Positions 50,050 to 60,542 of a stretch of 64,000 bases of DNA are shown piece by piece; position 1 is the stretch's first letter; each line of letters starts with the position of its first letter. The stretch is from contig NC_088314.1 of the NCBI RefSeq assembly GCF_910592395.1, positions 20,044,070 through 20,108,069 of the forward strand, in the 5' to 3' direction. Both the position numbers and the translations under genes were made by a program. The stretch is from Lineus longissimus (Eukaryota > Nemertea > Pilidiophora > Heteronemertea > Lineidae). The notes under the pieces are model-generated. The model was given only the letters and a program-made list of their open reading frames with translations. It was not told the origin of the DNA and did no database searches.

Positions 50050-50290
50050 CAAAACGCAAATGCTATTGTCCACCAGCATCGCCTCAAGATTTTCTTGTAA
50101 CGTTTCAAAGGTTTGCGGTAGTGTTTCACTTTAAGGGGCTTTGCAAAGACCTCTTAGCCCTTACAGGGAGTTTTCGCAAATCCCAGAGACGTCAACGCGA
50201 TGGGGTAGGCGTTCGCGTTGACGTTTCGGGTGCTTTGCGAAACCCACCTAGACGCTAATCGCAAAGTAGGACACGACGAAACGCGCCATT
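50050..50290. mobile_element. Foldback (palindromic) element, CpG-rich
   Basis: At its centre ACGTCAACGCGA (50189-50200) and TCGCGTTGACGT (50213-50224) form a perfect 12-bp inverted repeat around a 12-bp loop. Pairing continues outward with indels: TTTTCGCAAAT/CTTTGCGAAAC, CTTTGCAAAGACCTCTTAG/CTAGACGCTAATCGCAAAG, GTGTTTCACTTT/AGTAGGACAC. Total arm length is roughly 80-110 bp. Termini and target duplication are not clear, so class is open (MITE likely). Confidence 0.55.
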
Positions 50291-50544
50291 CACATAGTTT
50301 TGATTAATAGATTTGCACAAGAAGATAATCCGTATTAACGGGTTAATCTGGTGTAAGGGGTTCGCACGTTGAGGACCCTTTTTCTAATACCAAGAGGAAT
50401 GCACCCCTGCCAGTCAAAGAGAAATAAGTCGTAAGGCTCTAATATTGTTATTTCGTTTTCGGGATCTTGAAAAAGAGGACTATAAACAAAATCCGCAGCA
50501 CCCCTTTCGTATGAACTAGTCTAGACCATCAACATGTATTGAAC

Positions 50545-50652
50545 AAAAACACGGTCTGATAAGTAATGGTAGGCCACTAAGAAGATGGTCTGATAAAGTA
50601 TAAATGGTATCACCAGGAAGATGGTCTGATGAACTGATGGTACCACCGAATA
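50545..50652. repeat. Degenerate tandem repeat, three units of about 36 bp
   Basis: Three copies of (G)A(T/C)GGTCTGATAA followed by ATGGTA and CCAC(C/T)AAGAA begin near 50549, 50585 and 50622. Confidence 0.65.
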
Positions 50653-51483
50653 AAATGTCAGGCACCTATACAGTTGTAAGCCACAATTGTGTATACTGCT
50701 GTTTTTTGCGTATGGTGATGATACATTACTTTTCTCAAATGACTTAAATACAGAAGCTAGAGGCCCATGATTATGAAGGAAAGAGTTGGACGTACCAAAT
50801 AGTTGCATTTTAATTTTATACAATGACATTTACTAGGTGTTTATAGTTAAGAAACCTGTGTTTCCATGGCCAAAATGTATCGAGCACAACAAACACGATT
50901 TTTTGTAAACAAAATACACACTGATTCGCGCTCAAAATGGACAGCTTACTCAAATCCGGGATATAGTCTTTATAACAACTCCCTGCTCAAATCAAGAACA
51001 AGGAGTCAAAATGCGCCAAAAGTATGAACAAAAGGGCCTGTGACAATGATGTTAGTCTTTTCTTTTGTTGCCATATCGACTTAAGGTTTGGTTCAAAACA
51101 AGCCATCGAGATAATCGAAATTATAGCATGGCGGTAAAGGAAGTTATAACAGTTAATACCGACTATTGTCCCTAATGACGCCTTTGTTTTCCGGTAACAA
51201 ACCGAGTTTTTGCATTTGTCGTTTTTACGCGTCTGAAATCTGTGCAAAAATCCGTTCATAATAGAAACAAATTGCTGTCACTATTTGGGGCGGAAACAAT
51301 ACTTACGAAACGACAATATCACTTCAAGTTGAGTGAAGCAACATGTAGTTTTCGTTATGTTTATGTGTGTATAATTGTATGTGATATTTCATCAACATGG
51401 CTGGGCTGTTTCTGATAAAATATACATGTTTGTAGTTGTCGTTGCATCACAATTAGCTTATACATGGCGCCACTTGCATTCGA

Positions 51484-54400
51484 TTTCCCGCCGTTAATCC
51501 AGGTTGCAGATTCCCGCGAAAATCACATCAATGGACGATGTATAGTCAGTGATGGAAATAATCAATACATGTACTTATCAAGTCGAGTAACTCAAAGTGT
51601 TTGTTTGTGTAAAATCTATATCTATAAGTTTCAAGCAACCTAGGTCTTTTGTTCTCGAGAAGTACGCTTAAGACATCCTGAACTTCAGGGTCTTTTACTC
51701 AGCACTTATGACCCGAGCTGCTTATGCCCTGCAGCTGAATTGACCCACAAGCTTCCCGTGGGGGGGGGGGGCTTGCAGTAACGTGTGGGAACACAAGAGC
51801 TAATGACAGGCCCTGTATTCGAGGATGGGGTTCAGGTCATCCCCGGCAGAGTCAGTCGCATGAACCTCCCCTCGCACTCGTTGCTCATAAGCTCAGTCAT
51901 TATTGCCCAGTGTTTCACTGAAGTTCAGGATGATTTCAGGAACCATTAACTCGTTCTGCAGCCTGAGCTTCCGATTCACCGCTGTACAAAATGTATAAGC
52001 GCTGAGCTTTGCACTTGGTCTTTAATAGATATTAAAGGTGTGTCTTGTTTAAAACCGAGCATAAACATGTAAGATTATCAGCGAAATCCTAGTGTCAAAA
52101 TCAATTGACATTACCACATAGGAGTGGCATACGACAGCTGGAAGTACTCGCCGCTATTTGTGACGTCATACCCATACGTCACTATAGACTCAGCCATTCA
52201 ACGAACGGAATAAAAATCGATACGGATTCGACGGTCCACGTGATAAATGAATGGTCGCAATGGCAACGACGCAGTACTATACGCACAACATTGGGTAACG
52301 AAGTATTTTTAGCAGCAAAACAATGATCACTGTATCTACGTATTTATTCGATGCTTTTGAGATAAACATATTCATTACGTAGTTCTCAAAAGTATAAATT
52401 GTTATGTTTATACCATATTGACACCATAACAGGTCATGGCAACAGAAAACCAGAAAAGGTGTCCAACGCGTTCCCAAAAACTTCTTGATGGTACCGGTAG
52501 ATTACAAATGACCTTTGAAAAATAGGCGTTAACTATAGAATCACTTTTCCGGGGACATTGTATTGATGTTCCCCACGGAAAAAGTATCCTCCCTGATTGT
52601 ATAGTGACGGATTAAGGTATTGTTCTATAGCAGACCCATGACCTTCAAGTCTGGACATCAAAAGCGCAAATCCGGAAATCCAGCGGAGATCGGTGTATAG
52701 CAGCCCCTTTCATCGCCTGAAAAAAGTGTCCGACCTTATTATATTCTGGCGGATTATGGTACATTGTATATGGTTAAAAGAGATTAGGACCGTCCTACAT
52801 CAGAGATTATAAAAGGTGCATACATGTAATAGCATCATTTGCTTGGAAATTCATGGCTCGTGGCGTTCAATCAACTCGAGAAAAACCAATGAAGATATAC
52901 ATTCAAGAATATTTCCGGCATAAAACGCGGAGCATGATTTCCCGCGAGTAGTAAACGCGTTGTAGTATATTTTCCCGCGACTAGAAAAAGGTAGTACATG
53001 TGTATTATTTTCCCGCCGAGAGTGTAATAATTTCTCGGAGTCGCATGCAGTGCGAAACGATAATTTAGGCGTGTCCCCTGACACTGGTGGTGATCACTCA
53101 AAACGCTTCCTCAGATTTTAGCGAAACGGTCTCAGAAAATAGCCTAATAGGCCTATAAACATTCTGTCGTGCAATGAGCAGACGTGGCATCTCTAGACAT
53201 CTTATCATAATAAATGAAATGAGATTTTTCCCGCCATTCTGATGAGAATTTTCCCGCCATAGCAAAGGGCGTGTTGGCGCATCTCGTGGTTGGCTTTCAA
53301 AATTGTTCATAATACTTCTTATATTTCGAAGCAAGCTGTTATCTGGCTATAGTAGCGCCGGATAAAGAACCTACCCATCCTATATAGTATTTCACAACGG
53401 GGAGACTGTGAACAGCTGCTTATCGTGCTGAACACAGCCAGAAAAAAACGCCAGCCATGCAGTGTACGCGCATAGTGCATAGCAAACCTTTATAGCTGTT
53501 CCGATTCCAGTGCAAGTTTACCATGAGTAAGCATACATAAATCTGTACAGAGTCGTATATTTCGGATGAAGATGATTCGAAGTGTAATTTAGCCTCCCAC
53601 AACACAGGCTATTTGCTGCTAGCAGAAAATCGATATACGCGCATGGCGCTTATGTGTGGAGTAAAACTGGGTGACCTGCTCTGGTGAAGAATATCCAGCG
53701 TTTGGCGCGAAATCGTTAAGCAGTTAGTGACAACCTCAAGGGGAAACTAACGCTAAAATCACCATTCCAAACCTTTGGAGTATTCTCTGACTGGTGATTT
53801 CTCGCTCGACCAACATCCCGACAGCTATTGTTTCAACAGTCCATTCGCAACGCATCAGGCAGAGAAAAGTTTCAAGGTTTAGAGCCACATTCCAATCCAA
53901 ATAAGACAAATTAGGCAAGGGATTGACAGTTTGTCATAAAGTACCCCCGTCATAAAGTTTGGTGCATCTTGAGTGGTTCTCCAAGCTTTTTTTAAGTTAA
54001 AAAGTCAACATGATATGATATGGGTGACTTTGCCGCACCGACACCAGCCTCATATAAATTGACCTTTAGCAACCTTTAGCAAGTCTCTCCGAGCTGCAAC
54101 TAAAAATATCGGTGTTTAAGTTATTGGGATAGGCTGCATTCTTTTTCAGAGACTGGTTAATTCGAATCTTGTGAGCGGTGAAAAATCTATTTCTTTCGAT
54201 AGAGGCTGTATACTGATGCCGAATATTTGCCAAGCCCCGGGCGAAACATTGGCAGAGTATCCAGCGTCTTAATTCGTCGGATCGATATTGGGAGACATAC
54301 GATCGAGACTAGTCCGGTCTATATCGTACATATTGCGCGTTCCATAATGTAACATAATGTGTGTTAGAATGTACTGTTGTTTAGGTCTTTAGTGGTGAAT

Positions 54401-55706
54401 CTACGCAGCAGACTTGGAAGATTGCCTTATGCCATCGTTTCGTCACGGCTAGACGTATTACGCGCGGAAATTGCGCAGCGTTTTTGGCGCGAAACTAACT
54501 ATCACGTGAGATTGCGGGAATGTTGTGGTTGGTTATGTTTGTATACATGAGAGTATTGACCGGGCGCGTGATTCATATCATGCTGTTATATATGTATGAG
54601 TGTTTCGAAATTCTGGCCCTATTAATGAACAATAGTCTGGCAATTTTCCTGCCATCGCAGTTAACAGTCCGCCGCATACATACAGCGTTTAATACTTTTT
54701 TTGGCTCGTCACCTGAGCTTTATTCATCAAGCAATTACAATTTTGCATTCAGGCCTACTAATATATGTCACGGGGCGCTGGTATGCGCGGTTTCCACTCG
54801 CCTTAAATTTTGGCAGTTTGTCAATGGGGTGGTGTATTAAGTGTGTGTTTCTCACGGCGCATGGTACTGGTAATTAAAGTATGCGTTATGACGGTTGCCA
54901 ACAGCTCTATTATTGTGGAATCAACAGGCGTAAACTGGATGGTTTATGTTGGCGCAGGTCAGTGTATATACACGTCATGAGACATCATCAGATTATCAGA
55001 CACCGCGCCTTCCCTATTGTTTTAACTAAGAGAGAGTGGTCAAACAATGAGTTTGGGCCTGTCAGTTCATTTATATAGGACTTATATTCTTTTAGTCCGT
55101 TCTGGTTTCGTCCTTGGCAAAACCATCGTTAGTCCTTTTTTCATATTTTCTCACTTTCCCCTCTCCATCGGCGAGACATTTTAGGCAGGTGAGTCGGCTG
55201 ACCCACAAAAACACGACAGCATTCATGAAACTCGAGGACAGACTGACGAATGCCCGGCCCTTGAGCAAAGAATTTAGTCCAACAATTTTCTTTTAGCCGT
55301 TATTTACATGCAAATACGCGTCAACCGATTGAGGTCGCGCACTGGGTTAGTCTTCAAAGCCTGCCATGATCTCACGAAGACAAAATGACTTGGCAGTATT
55401 GATGTTTTCATAGTAAGCCATTGTGATATTGTCCTCAATGAATACGGCAGTAAATTCCTCTTCGCACAATATTGTAAGAACATACGTCAAGACCAACCAC
55501 ACGGAACCGTTATCAGGCCCGTTCGTCAAATGCGTACATTAGTGCGTTGCCAGGGAGGAAACCATTGGGAGGGAACGCCGCAAACACTTCTTTAGGCCTA
55601 TATATGGATTTTGTCAGGGAAGGTACTTTTTCCCTGAAAGGTGCATAAGTTTTTGCTGGGACGAGAGAGTAAGAGTCAGATATCGTACAGTAATGTTTTT
55701 CCCGCC
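51484..55706. promoter_or_regulatory. Cluster of E2F-like motifs
   Basis: TTTCCCGCC or TTTCCCGCG occurs at 51484, 52938, 52971, 53009, 53227, 53250 and 55698. TTCCCGCGAAAA is at 51511. TTGGCGCGAAA occurs at 53702 and 54483. All match the E2F consensus TTTSSCGC on one strand. Two pairs are tight (52938/52971/53009 and 53227/53250). It may mark regulatory DNA, or a motif that is common genome-wide in unmethylated DNA of this species. Confidence 0.35.
52560..52770. repeat. Diverged tandem duplication
   Basis: TTGTATAGTGACGGATTAAGG with CTATAGCAGACCC in the first part resembles TTATATTCTGGCGGATTATGG and GTATAGCAGCCCC in the second. Old and imperfect. Confidence 0.35.
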
Positions 55707-55709
55707 ATT

Positions 55710-57970
55710 TTTCGAAAAGCGTTTATAATCTGTCCCTTTAAATTTGTTTCCATGGTTTAAACAAGGAAGTTATATAGATTGGGTTCAAACAGGTAGAAGT
55801 ATTCTTGCATTCCACACCCTTTACGAGAGTGAGGTTATGTCATCGTCACAAAGAAGTGCACCTCATGACCACGGCTGGCTATTACTGAGCAATTATGTCC
55901 ATGCTAACAACATCAGTTTGTAAAGAAAAACTGACAAAGGGAGCAAATTTGAACCGCTAAAGGTTTTGTCATGACTTTCAATAAGAGTGTGAAGGGAAAA
56001 AGGAACTGCAGAGATCAGTTCACTAAGGCGCAGGAATACAGAATCTTATATAACCATAACGAGGGTCCCAGAGTACGGTTTTTGGGGCAAGGACGGTGCA
56101 GGGTGAAACTATCCCATTTTGGGCTTTTTACTAGCAGCATCCCATCATCTTATCTCTCCCTGCACGGACCCCCCCCCCCTCCTTCCCATTAGAAAGACAA
56201 ATAAAACGGTCTTCTGGCCACATCAACCCTTTTTATAATTGATGCAAAAGATAAATGAGAGTCACAGATGCCATTCGTCTACCTCCCCCAGATGATCGCT
56301 CGTTTTTGCATCAGTTTTTTGACATGATCCTTTTTGATGTAAAATGCATCCCCATGAGTTAACTATTTTTCAAACAACGGGTTAATATGCGTACCGGAAT
56401 AGGTGATATAATTGACCTCATCAGTGTTACGCATCTTTCTGCTCGTTACATAAACCCCACTCCCACCCCAGCATGGTCGATTTCGATAAGCCAAACGCAA
56501 TCCAAAACATTACACAGAATTATGATTGGCGTCTTGCAGGTAGAGTCTATTTGCAGTCTGTCTAACAAGGAGTGTTGTAACTGAGGTGATTCTGTTCATA
56601 TTATCCTCCACCCCCAACGTACTCATGGTAAAGGGCACAGTGTTGTCAAATAAAACACCAAATACATTTGACACAAAAGAGACCTATTCTGAACATTGTT
56701 AACTCAGCAAGCTCAGTATAGTACACCTGTCAGTTGCCGGTTCACCTCTCCTCGCCAAGTTTGTGCAGGCCGATCAAATCAGAGGATTTGGGGAAGGGCA
56801 TTCTTGTGAAAAAATAAGTTGACTTTCCAAGTATTCTGCACTAAATTTGTCTTATTGTGAGTAGATTGTGGGATCAGGCTTCAGCTTTTGACCCACACAA
56901 AAAGGCTCCCTTTTAAATGTAACGACCAAAGGTTCTTATACCTATTTTGAAGGGTAAAACCATTGGTCCATGTCCCCCTCACGTTGTCTTCCATACTTAA
57001 CTAATTCCAGCCTGCACCCAGTAATTACCATTATATGCTATTGGGTGTTGACAGCTGGCCCCGGCCCATGAATAGATAACCCACATCATATTGGTGGTAT
57101 CAGCAGTGTATGCAAATTATGATTGGATCTCAGAGACAGATGTGCAGTGATGTGAGGGCATAGGCGTTGTGCATAAACTTGCCAACACATATAAGCCTAT
57201 AAATGTCAGGCTGCCAAATCTACCACTTCACTATGCTTCAAACACCCATTTCCTTTTCAGTTCTATTTCATTTCAATTCCCACCCACTGGACCCAGGCAA
57301 CCAGCAGTTTTAGTTGTACTGTTTTAGTAGCCGATGATTTATTTGCTAAATTGTACTTGCCATCCGAAATTAGGACTGGATTGGCCCAGTCTAAAACAGG
57401 ACAGTCTCTCTTGACCTGTCCCAGCCAAGGAATGGGCATGACCATGATGCCCAATGATGATGAATGGCGGGGGAATAGGACCAGGAGAGAATTTGCTGTC
57501 ACGATATCTCGATCAGCTTATCCAGAGATTGTCCTCTACCATTCATGACAAATACTGACCTATTCCAGACAGGGTCATTTTCATTGAGTGTCCCCCATGA
57601 TTCAGAAAGTTCCGAGTGTCATGTGGGTACTAACATCACATCATTTTATTTCATTTATTCGTGATGCTCATAATTTGATTAAAAAGTTGTGGAGGCCCCT
57701 ATATTTTATATTCCTGTGATAATACGATAACCTGTGTACCCCAACCCCAGATAAAAATATTCATCACTGGCTTTTCTGGAACCATGATGCTGCCTCATAA
57801 CTTGATGTTGGCCCTTTCTGAAGCGAGAGTGGCGATAGCCCAAGGTCACAAACATGAATCAGATCTAAGAGCAAAGTAGGCCAAGAAAAGTCACAGGCTC
57901 ATATTGGAGATTTCAGGTTCATGATAGTATCCACTTATGAATGTTATTTTGGACATATATCCATCACAAG
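55710..57970. other. No gene recognised
   Basis: AT-rich DNA returning to low CpG after about 56.5 kb. A C9 tract is at about 56170. ORFs are short and unsupported. Confidence 0.4.
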
Positions 57971-57977
57971 CACAGGT

Positions 57978-58443
57978 TAATCCATCATCAATTTGAATAA
58001 TCCACAATCCAGACACTGATAATCCTATGTAATCCATTGAGTAATCCAGATGCAACAGGAAGCTCCCTCTCAAGGCTGGTAATCCACACCTCCATAGCAG
58101 AGCTATTTTAGGAGGAATCAAATCATTGTTGTCGACTGAAGTTGGAGGCTCCTATCAATAGCTCTGAATAATCCAAAGATGCATATGATTGTATCCTCCA
58201 GATGAGTTGGGCAAGGAGGGTTAAAGGCCAAGGATTCTGGTAGCTCCAGATCACATTTGAAGAAGGGAGCCTGGAGGACTGCAAAGTAGGCAAGACCTTC
58301 CCTTTCCTGCCCAATAAGGTCAGGTGCAATGCAACTCCGGGGCCAGTTCCAATGGGTTTGCCCTTTCAGCCCGTAAAGGCAGACAGGTCTAGGGCATAGG
58401 TACGGTTTTTGCATCCTCCTCTAATGAGTTCATCTTGTAATCC
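57978..58443 (+). promoter_or_regulatory. Cluster of eight TAATCC (K50 homeodomain) sites
   Basis: TAATCC occurs at 57978, 57998, 58020, 58030, 58042, 58080, 58169 and 58438, all on the plus strand; chance would give about 0.1 on one strand in this length. TAATCC is the high-affinity core for Otx, Goosecoid, Pitx and Bicoid-type homeodomains. The first five lie 10-22 bp apart. A decayed short tandem repeat (AATCCA core) could also give this. It lies 0.3-0.8 kb beyond the Pim poly(A) signal. Confidence 0.45.
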
Positions 58444-58770
58444 AGTCTGTTCTGGTTCTGGAGTCCATGGGGAGGATGAACATTGAAACAGAGTAGTTTG
58501 TACTAGGCAATCAAAAGTGAGGTGCCATCATTGTACAAAACTTCCTGGTATCAATCAACTTTTAGGGATGGGTCATCCACTGAGTGAGATATCCGACAGT
58601 GTCTCAACAGACTAAACCTGATGTAAAAGAATTCTTGAGAAAGACAGCAAAATTTTGCTTTTTTTACGTCAGATTATTCCGGAGTGATTTTTTCAAACCT
58701 GACTGATGAATTGTCAAGTTATTTGCTCACAAAACTGATAAAGGTTTCAATTATATTTAATTAAAAATGT

Positions 58771-58795
58771 TTTATTCCTTGGATCATTATAAAAA
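58771..58795 (-). promoter_or_regulatory. Pim: Poly(A) signal with CPE-like motif
   Basis: On the minus strand TTTTTAT (58789-58795) precedes AATAAA (58771-58776) by 12 nt. A GT-containing stretch follows further downstream. UUUUUAU within tens of nucleotides of AAUAAA is the arrangement used for cytoplasmic polyadenylation of stored maternal mRNAs. The signals are seen directly; their use is inferred. Confidence 0.55.
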
Positions 58796-58908
58796 TATTC
58801 TTTCTATTTACAAATTACACTGTACACAAGACATAAACACAAAACTAACTTGAAACCAAACGTGGGGCAGTAATATCTGCATTCATTTCCGAATTTTTCC
58901 ATGCATTC

Positions 58909-58917
58909 AATAAATAA
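58909..58917 (-). promoter_or_regulatory. Pim: AU-rich element, UUAUUUAUU nonamer
   Basis: The minus strand reads TTATTTATT exactly, the functional nonamer of mRNA-destabilising AU-rich elements. A second overlapping pair of ATTTA pentamers lies at 59361-59369, and single pentamers occur near 58983 and 59152. Location inside the presumed Pim 3' UTR supports a role in mRNA turnover. Confidence 0.45.
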
Positions 58918-60363
58918 CATAATTACAGTCGAGGTCTTTTTACAACATCGCTTGACTTCTGCTCAAAGTAAAAGCGTTCCAATAAATATTACTTTACACA
59001 TATTTGTCATATTACTTTTAAAAAAAAGACGAGGTAATTTAAATTTTCACAGAGTTTGATAGACCCACAAAAAATTTAAAATTCAGGTAACAGATTTGAT
59101 ACTTGAGTTCTTTTTAAGTATCCAAACTTTTCATTTTACAATAATTTAAATGATCAAGTGACTTTCTAAGGCCGGACTTTGAATGAAAGAATCTGTTATT
59201 TTAAAACACTTTTAAAAGACTAATCTAATTTTCACCCGTAAAACTTCTATCATATCACTGAAATTATATTTTAAAACCTGAATTCAAAAGTTCCCGCTTT
59301 TAACCTGCTTGCCAACACGTTTGACCTCTTCCCAGCAACCTCGCTGGTCAGTTTCTAGTTTAAATAAATTAAGTCACTTATTTACAGATTTAAAGCTAGT
59401 ATGCAAAGCCAAAAGAGTCGGAGGGAGGAATGCTCAGCGGAATGCATAGAGGCCTAACTGTGCCAGCATGGTGTCGGCACCCCCTATATTGGTCATGAGT
59501 CATTTTCTCCACCCGAATCTTTCAACTAGGCACTGGATAACTTACTATGGCTTTCTTTATACAACATAATACTGTCACAGTCAATGCTCCGCCTCGAAGC
59601 AGTAACGGATAACTACAAGCTCCCAGTGTTAGGTCATTGCTTGTAGTGAGACTTTTCTCTCGGATAAGACTGTATCTCTGAATCCGTCAAAGCAGAGCAA
59701 AGGGGCCGGGGCCTCAAGCTCAACCTCAAGTTTGCCAACTACCATCAAAAGACCTAAACCAAAAAGTTATAGCAAATTGAGCAAAGTAGGCCGATTACTA
59801 TAACATGGACCTCAAAAATGAAAGGACATTTCGATGGTATTTTGCAAACATGTGAGAGGTTGGACTGAAGCGAAACGTAAAAGCCCACAGATGATTTTAC
59901 TTTTAGTCCACGTAACACTAGAAATGAACACATTTGCATTGTTTAACATTGCTGTCTGGTAACCCCTGTGAGTGACAACCTTATCTAGCAGTAGCACCAA
60001 TCAATCGTCCATGTCGGGAGGACCCGTCTTTTATTATAATCTCCGCAACATGAGTGTTTCGAGTCTGTTTAGTCCGGCTAATGTCAAGTCCTTAACAGCA
60101 GATTAGGTAACTTAGTCCTCATGTTTGTTCAGTAATCAAAACCAAGTGTCCTACTATCAAACTGAGTCCTTTCACTTTTCAGTTGGAGCACGCTAATCCA
60201 GGTTTGAAACAATCCATTGACGTAGCTGCAGACAACAACAGAGTTCGCATGACGTGTGACGAGGTCAGTCTTGTTTTTGACGCAGTCACTGGCAGTGGCT
60301 CGAGACACTAGTAATCCCTGAATATCTTTGGCATAAGTTAAGAATTTACTAAGTCCACTCTCC

Positions 60364-60542
60364 TCATAAACTCTCCTGGCTGCTTGTGGACGACTGGTCT
60401 GATTTGTTGACTGTTCCCCTTCGCAAGTTGAGCTTGTCCAAGTTGGCGTCGTTTTGTAACCAAGGATGATTTAAAATATCTTCTAAATGTGGTCGTTCTG
60501 ATGGTCGTGGAGAAAGGCACTTGCGGATGAGGTCTTTACAAT
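60364..60542 (-). CDS. Pim: Pim terminal coding exon with stop codon
   Basis: After acceptor CTTGCAG (AG at 60543-60544) the frame reads [18 protein letters not shown], the end of the C-lobe with its RPSxRP motif, then [12 protein letters not shown]. About 25 polar residues ([19 protein letters not shown]) follow before TGA at 60364-60366. The tail is short, as in vertebrate PIMs, and rich in Ser/Thr. No further domain follows. Confidence 0.95.

Larger units (their letters stand above)
47500..56200. other. CpG-rich block, probably unmethylated intergenic DNA
   Basis: CpG is frequent here (for example about 18 in 125 bp at 50161-50285) while neighbouring stretches have about one per 100 bp (44041-44160 has one). 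Animals with mosaic methylation lose CpG in methylated gene bodies, so the contrast suggests that the flanks are gene bodies and this block is not. Inside are the candidate last exon at 48881-49052, a foldback element, E2F-like sites and C/G homopolymers. I made no full count. Confidence 0.45.
58771..60363 (-). other. Pim: Pim 3' untranslated region
   Basis: About 1.6 kb of AT-rich, CpG-poor sequence follows the Pim stop codon with no splice signals or long frame. I end it at the AATAAA (minus strand) at 58771-58776; cleavage would fall about 10-30 nt further on. On the minus strand it contains the nonamer TTATTTATT (58909-58917) and ATTTATTTA (59361-59369), classic AU-rich instability elements. 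Vertebrate PIM1 mRNA also has a long AU-rich 3' UTR. An earlier poly(A) site cannot be excluded. Confidence 0.6.

Noticed and set aside
54520-54840. Hydrophobic 106-codon plus ORF as a membrane protein
   Set aside because: Lies in CpG-rich DNA where stops are fewer; no regular membrane-segment pattern, start context or gene signals.
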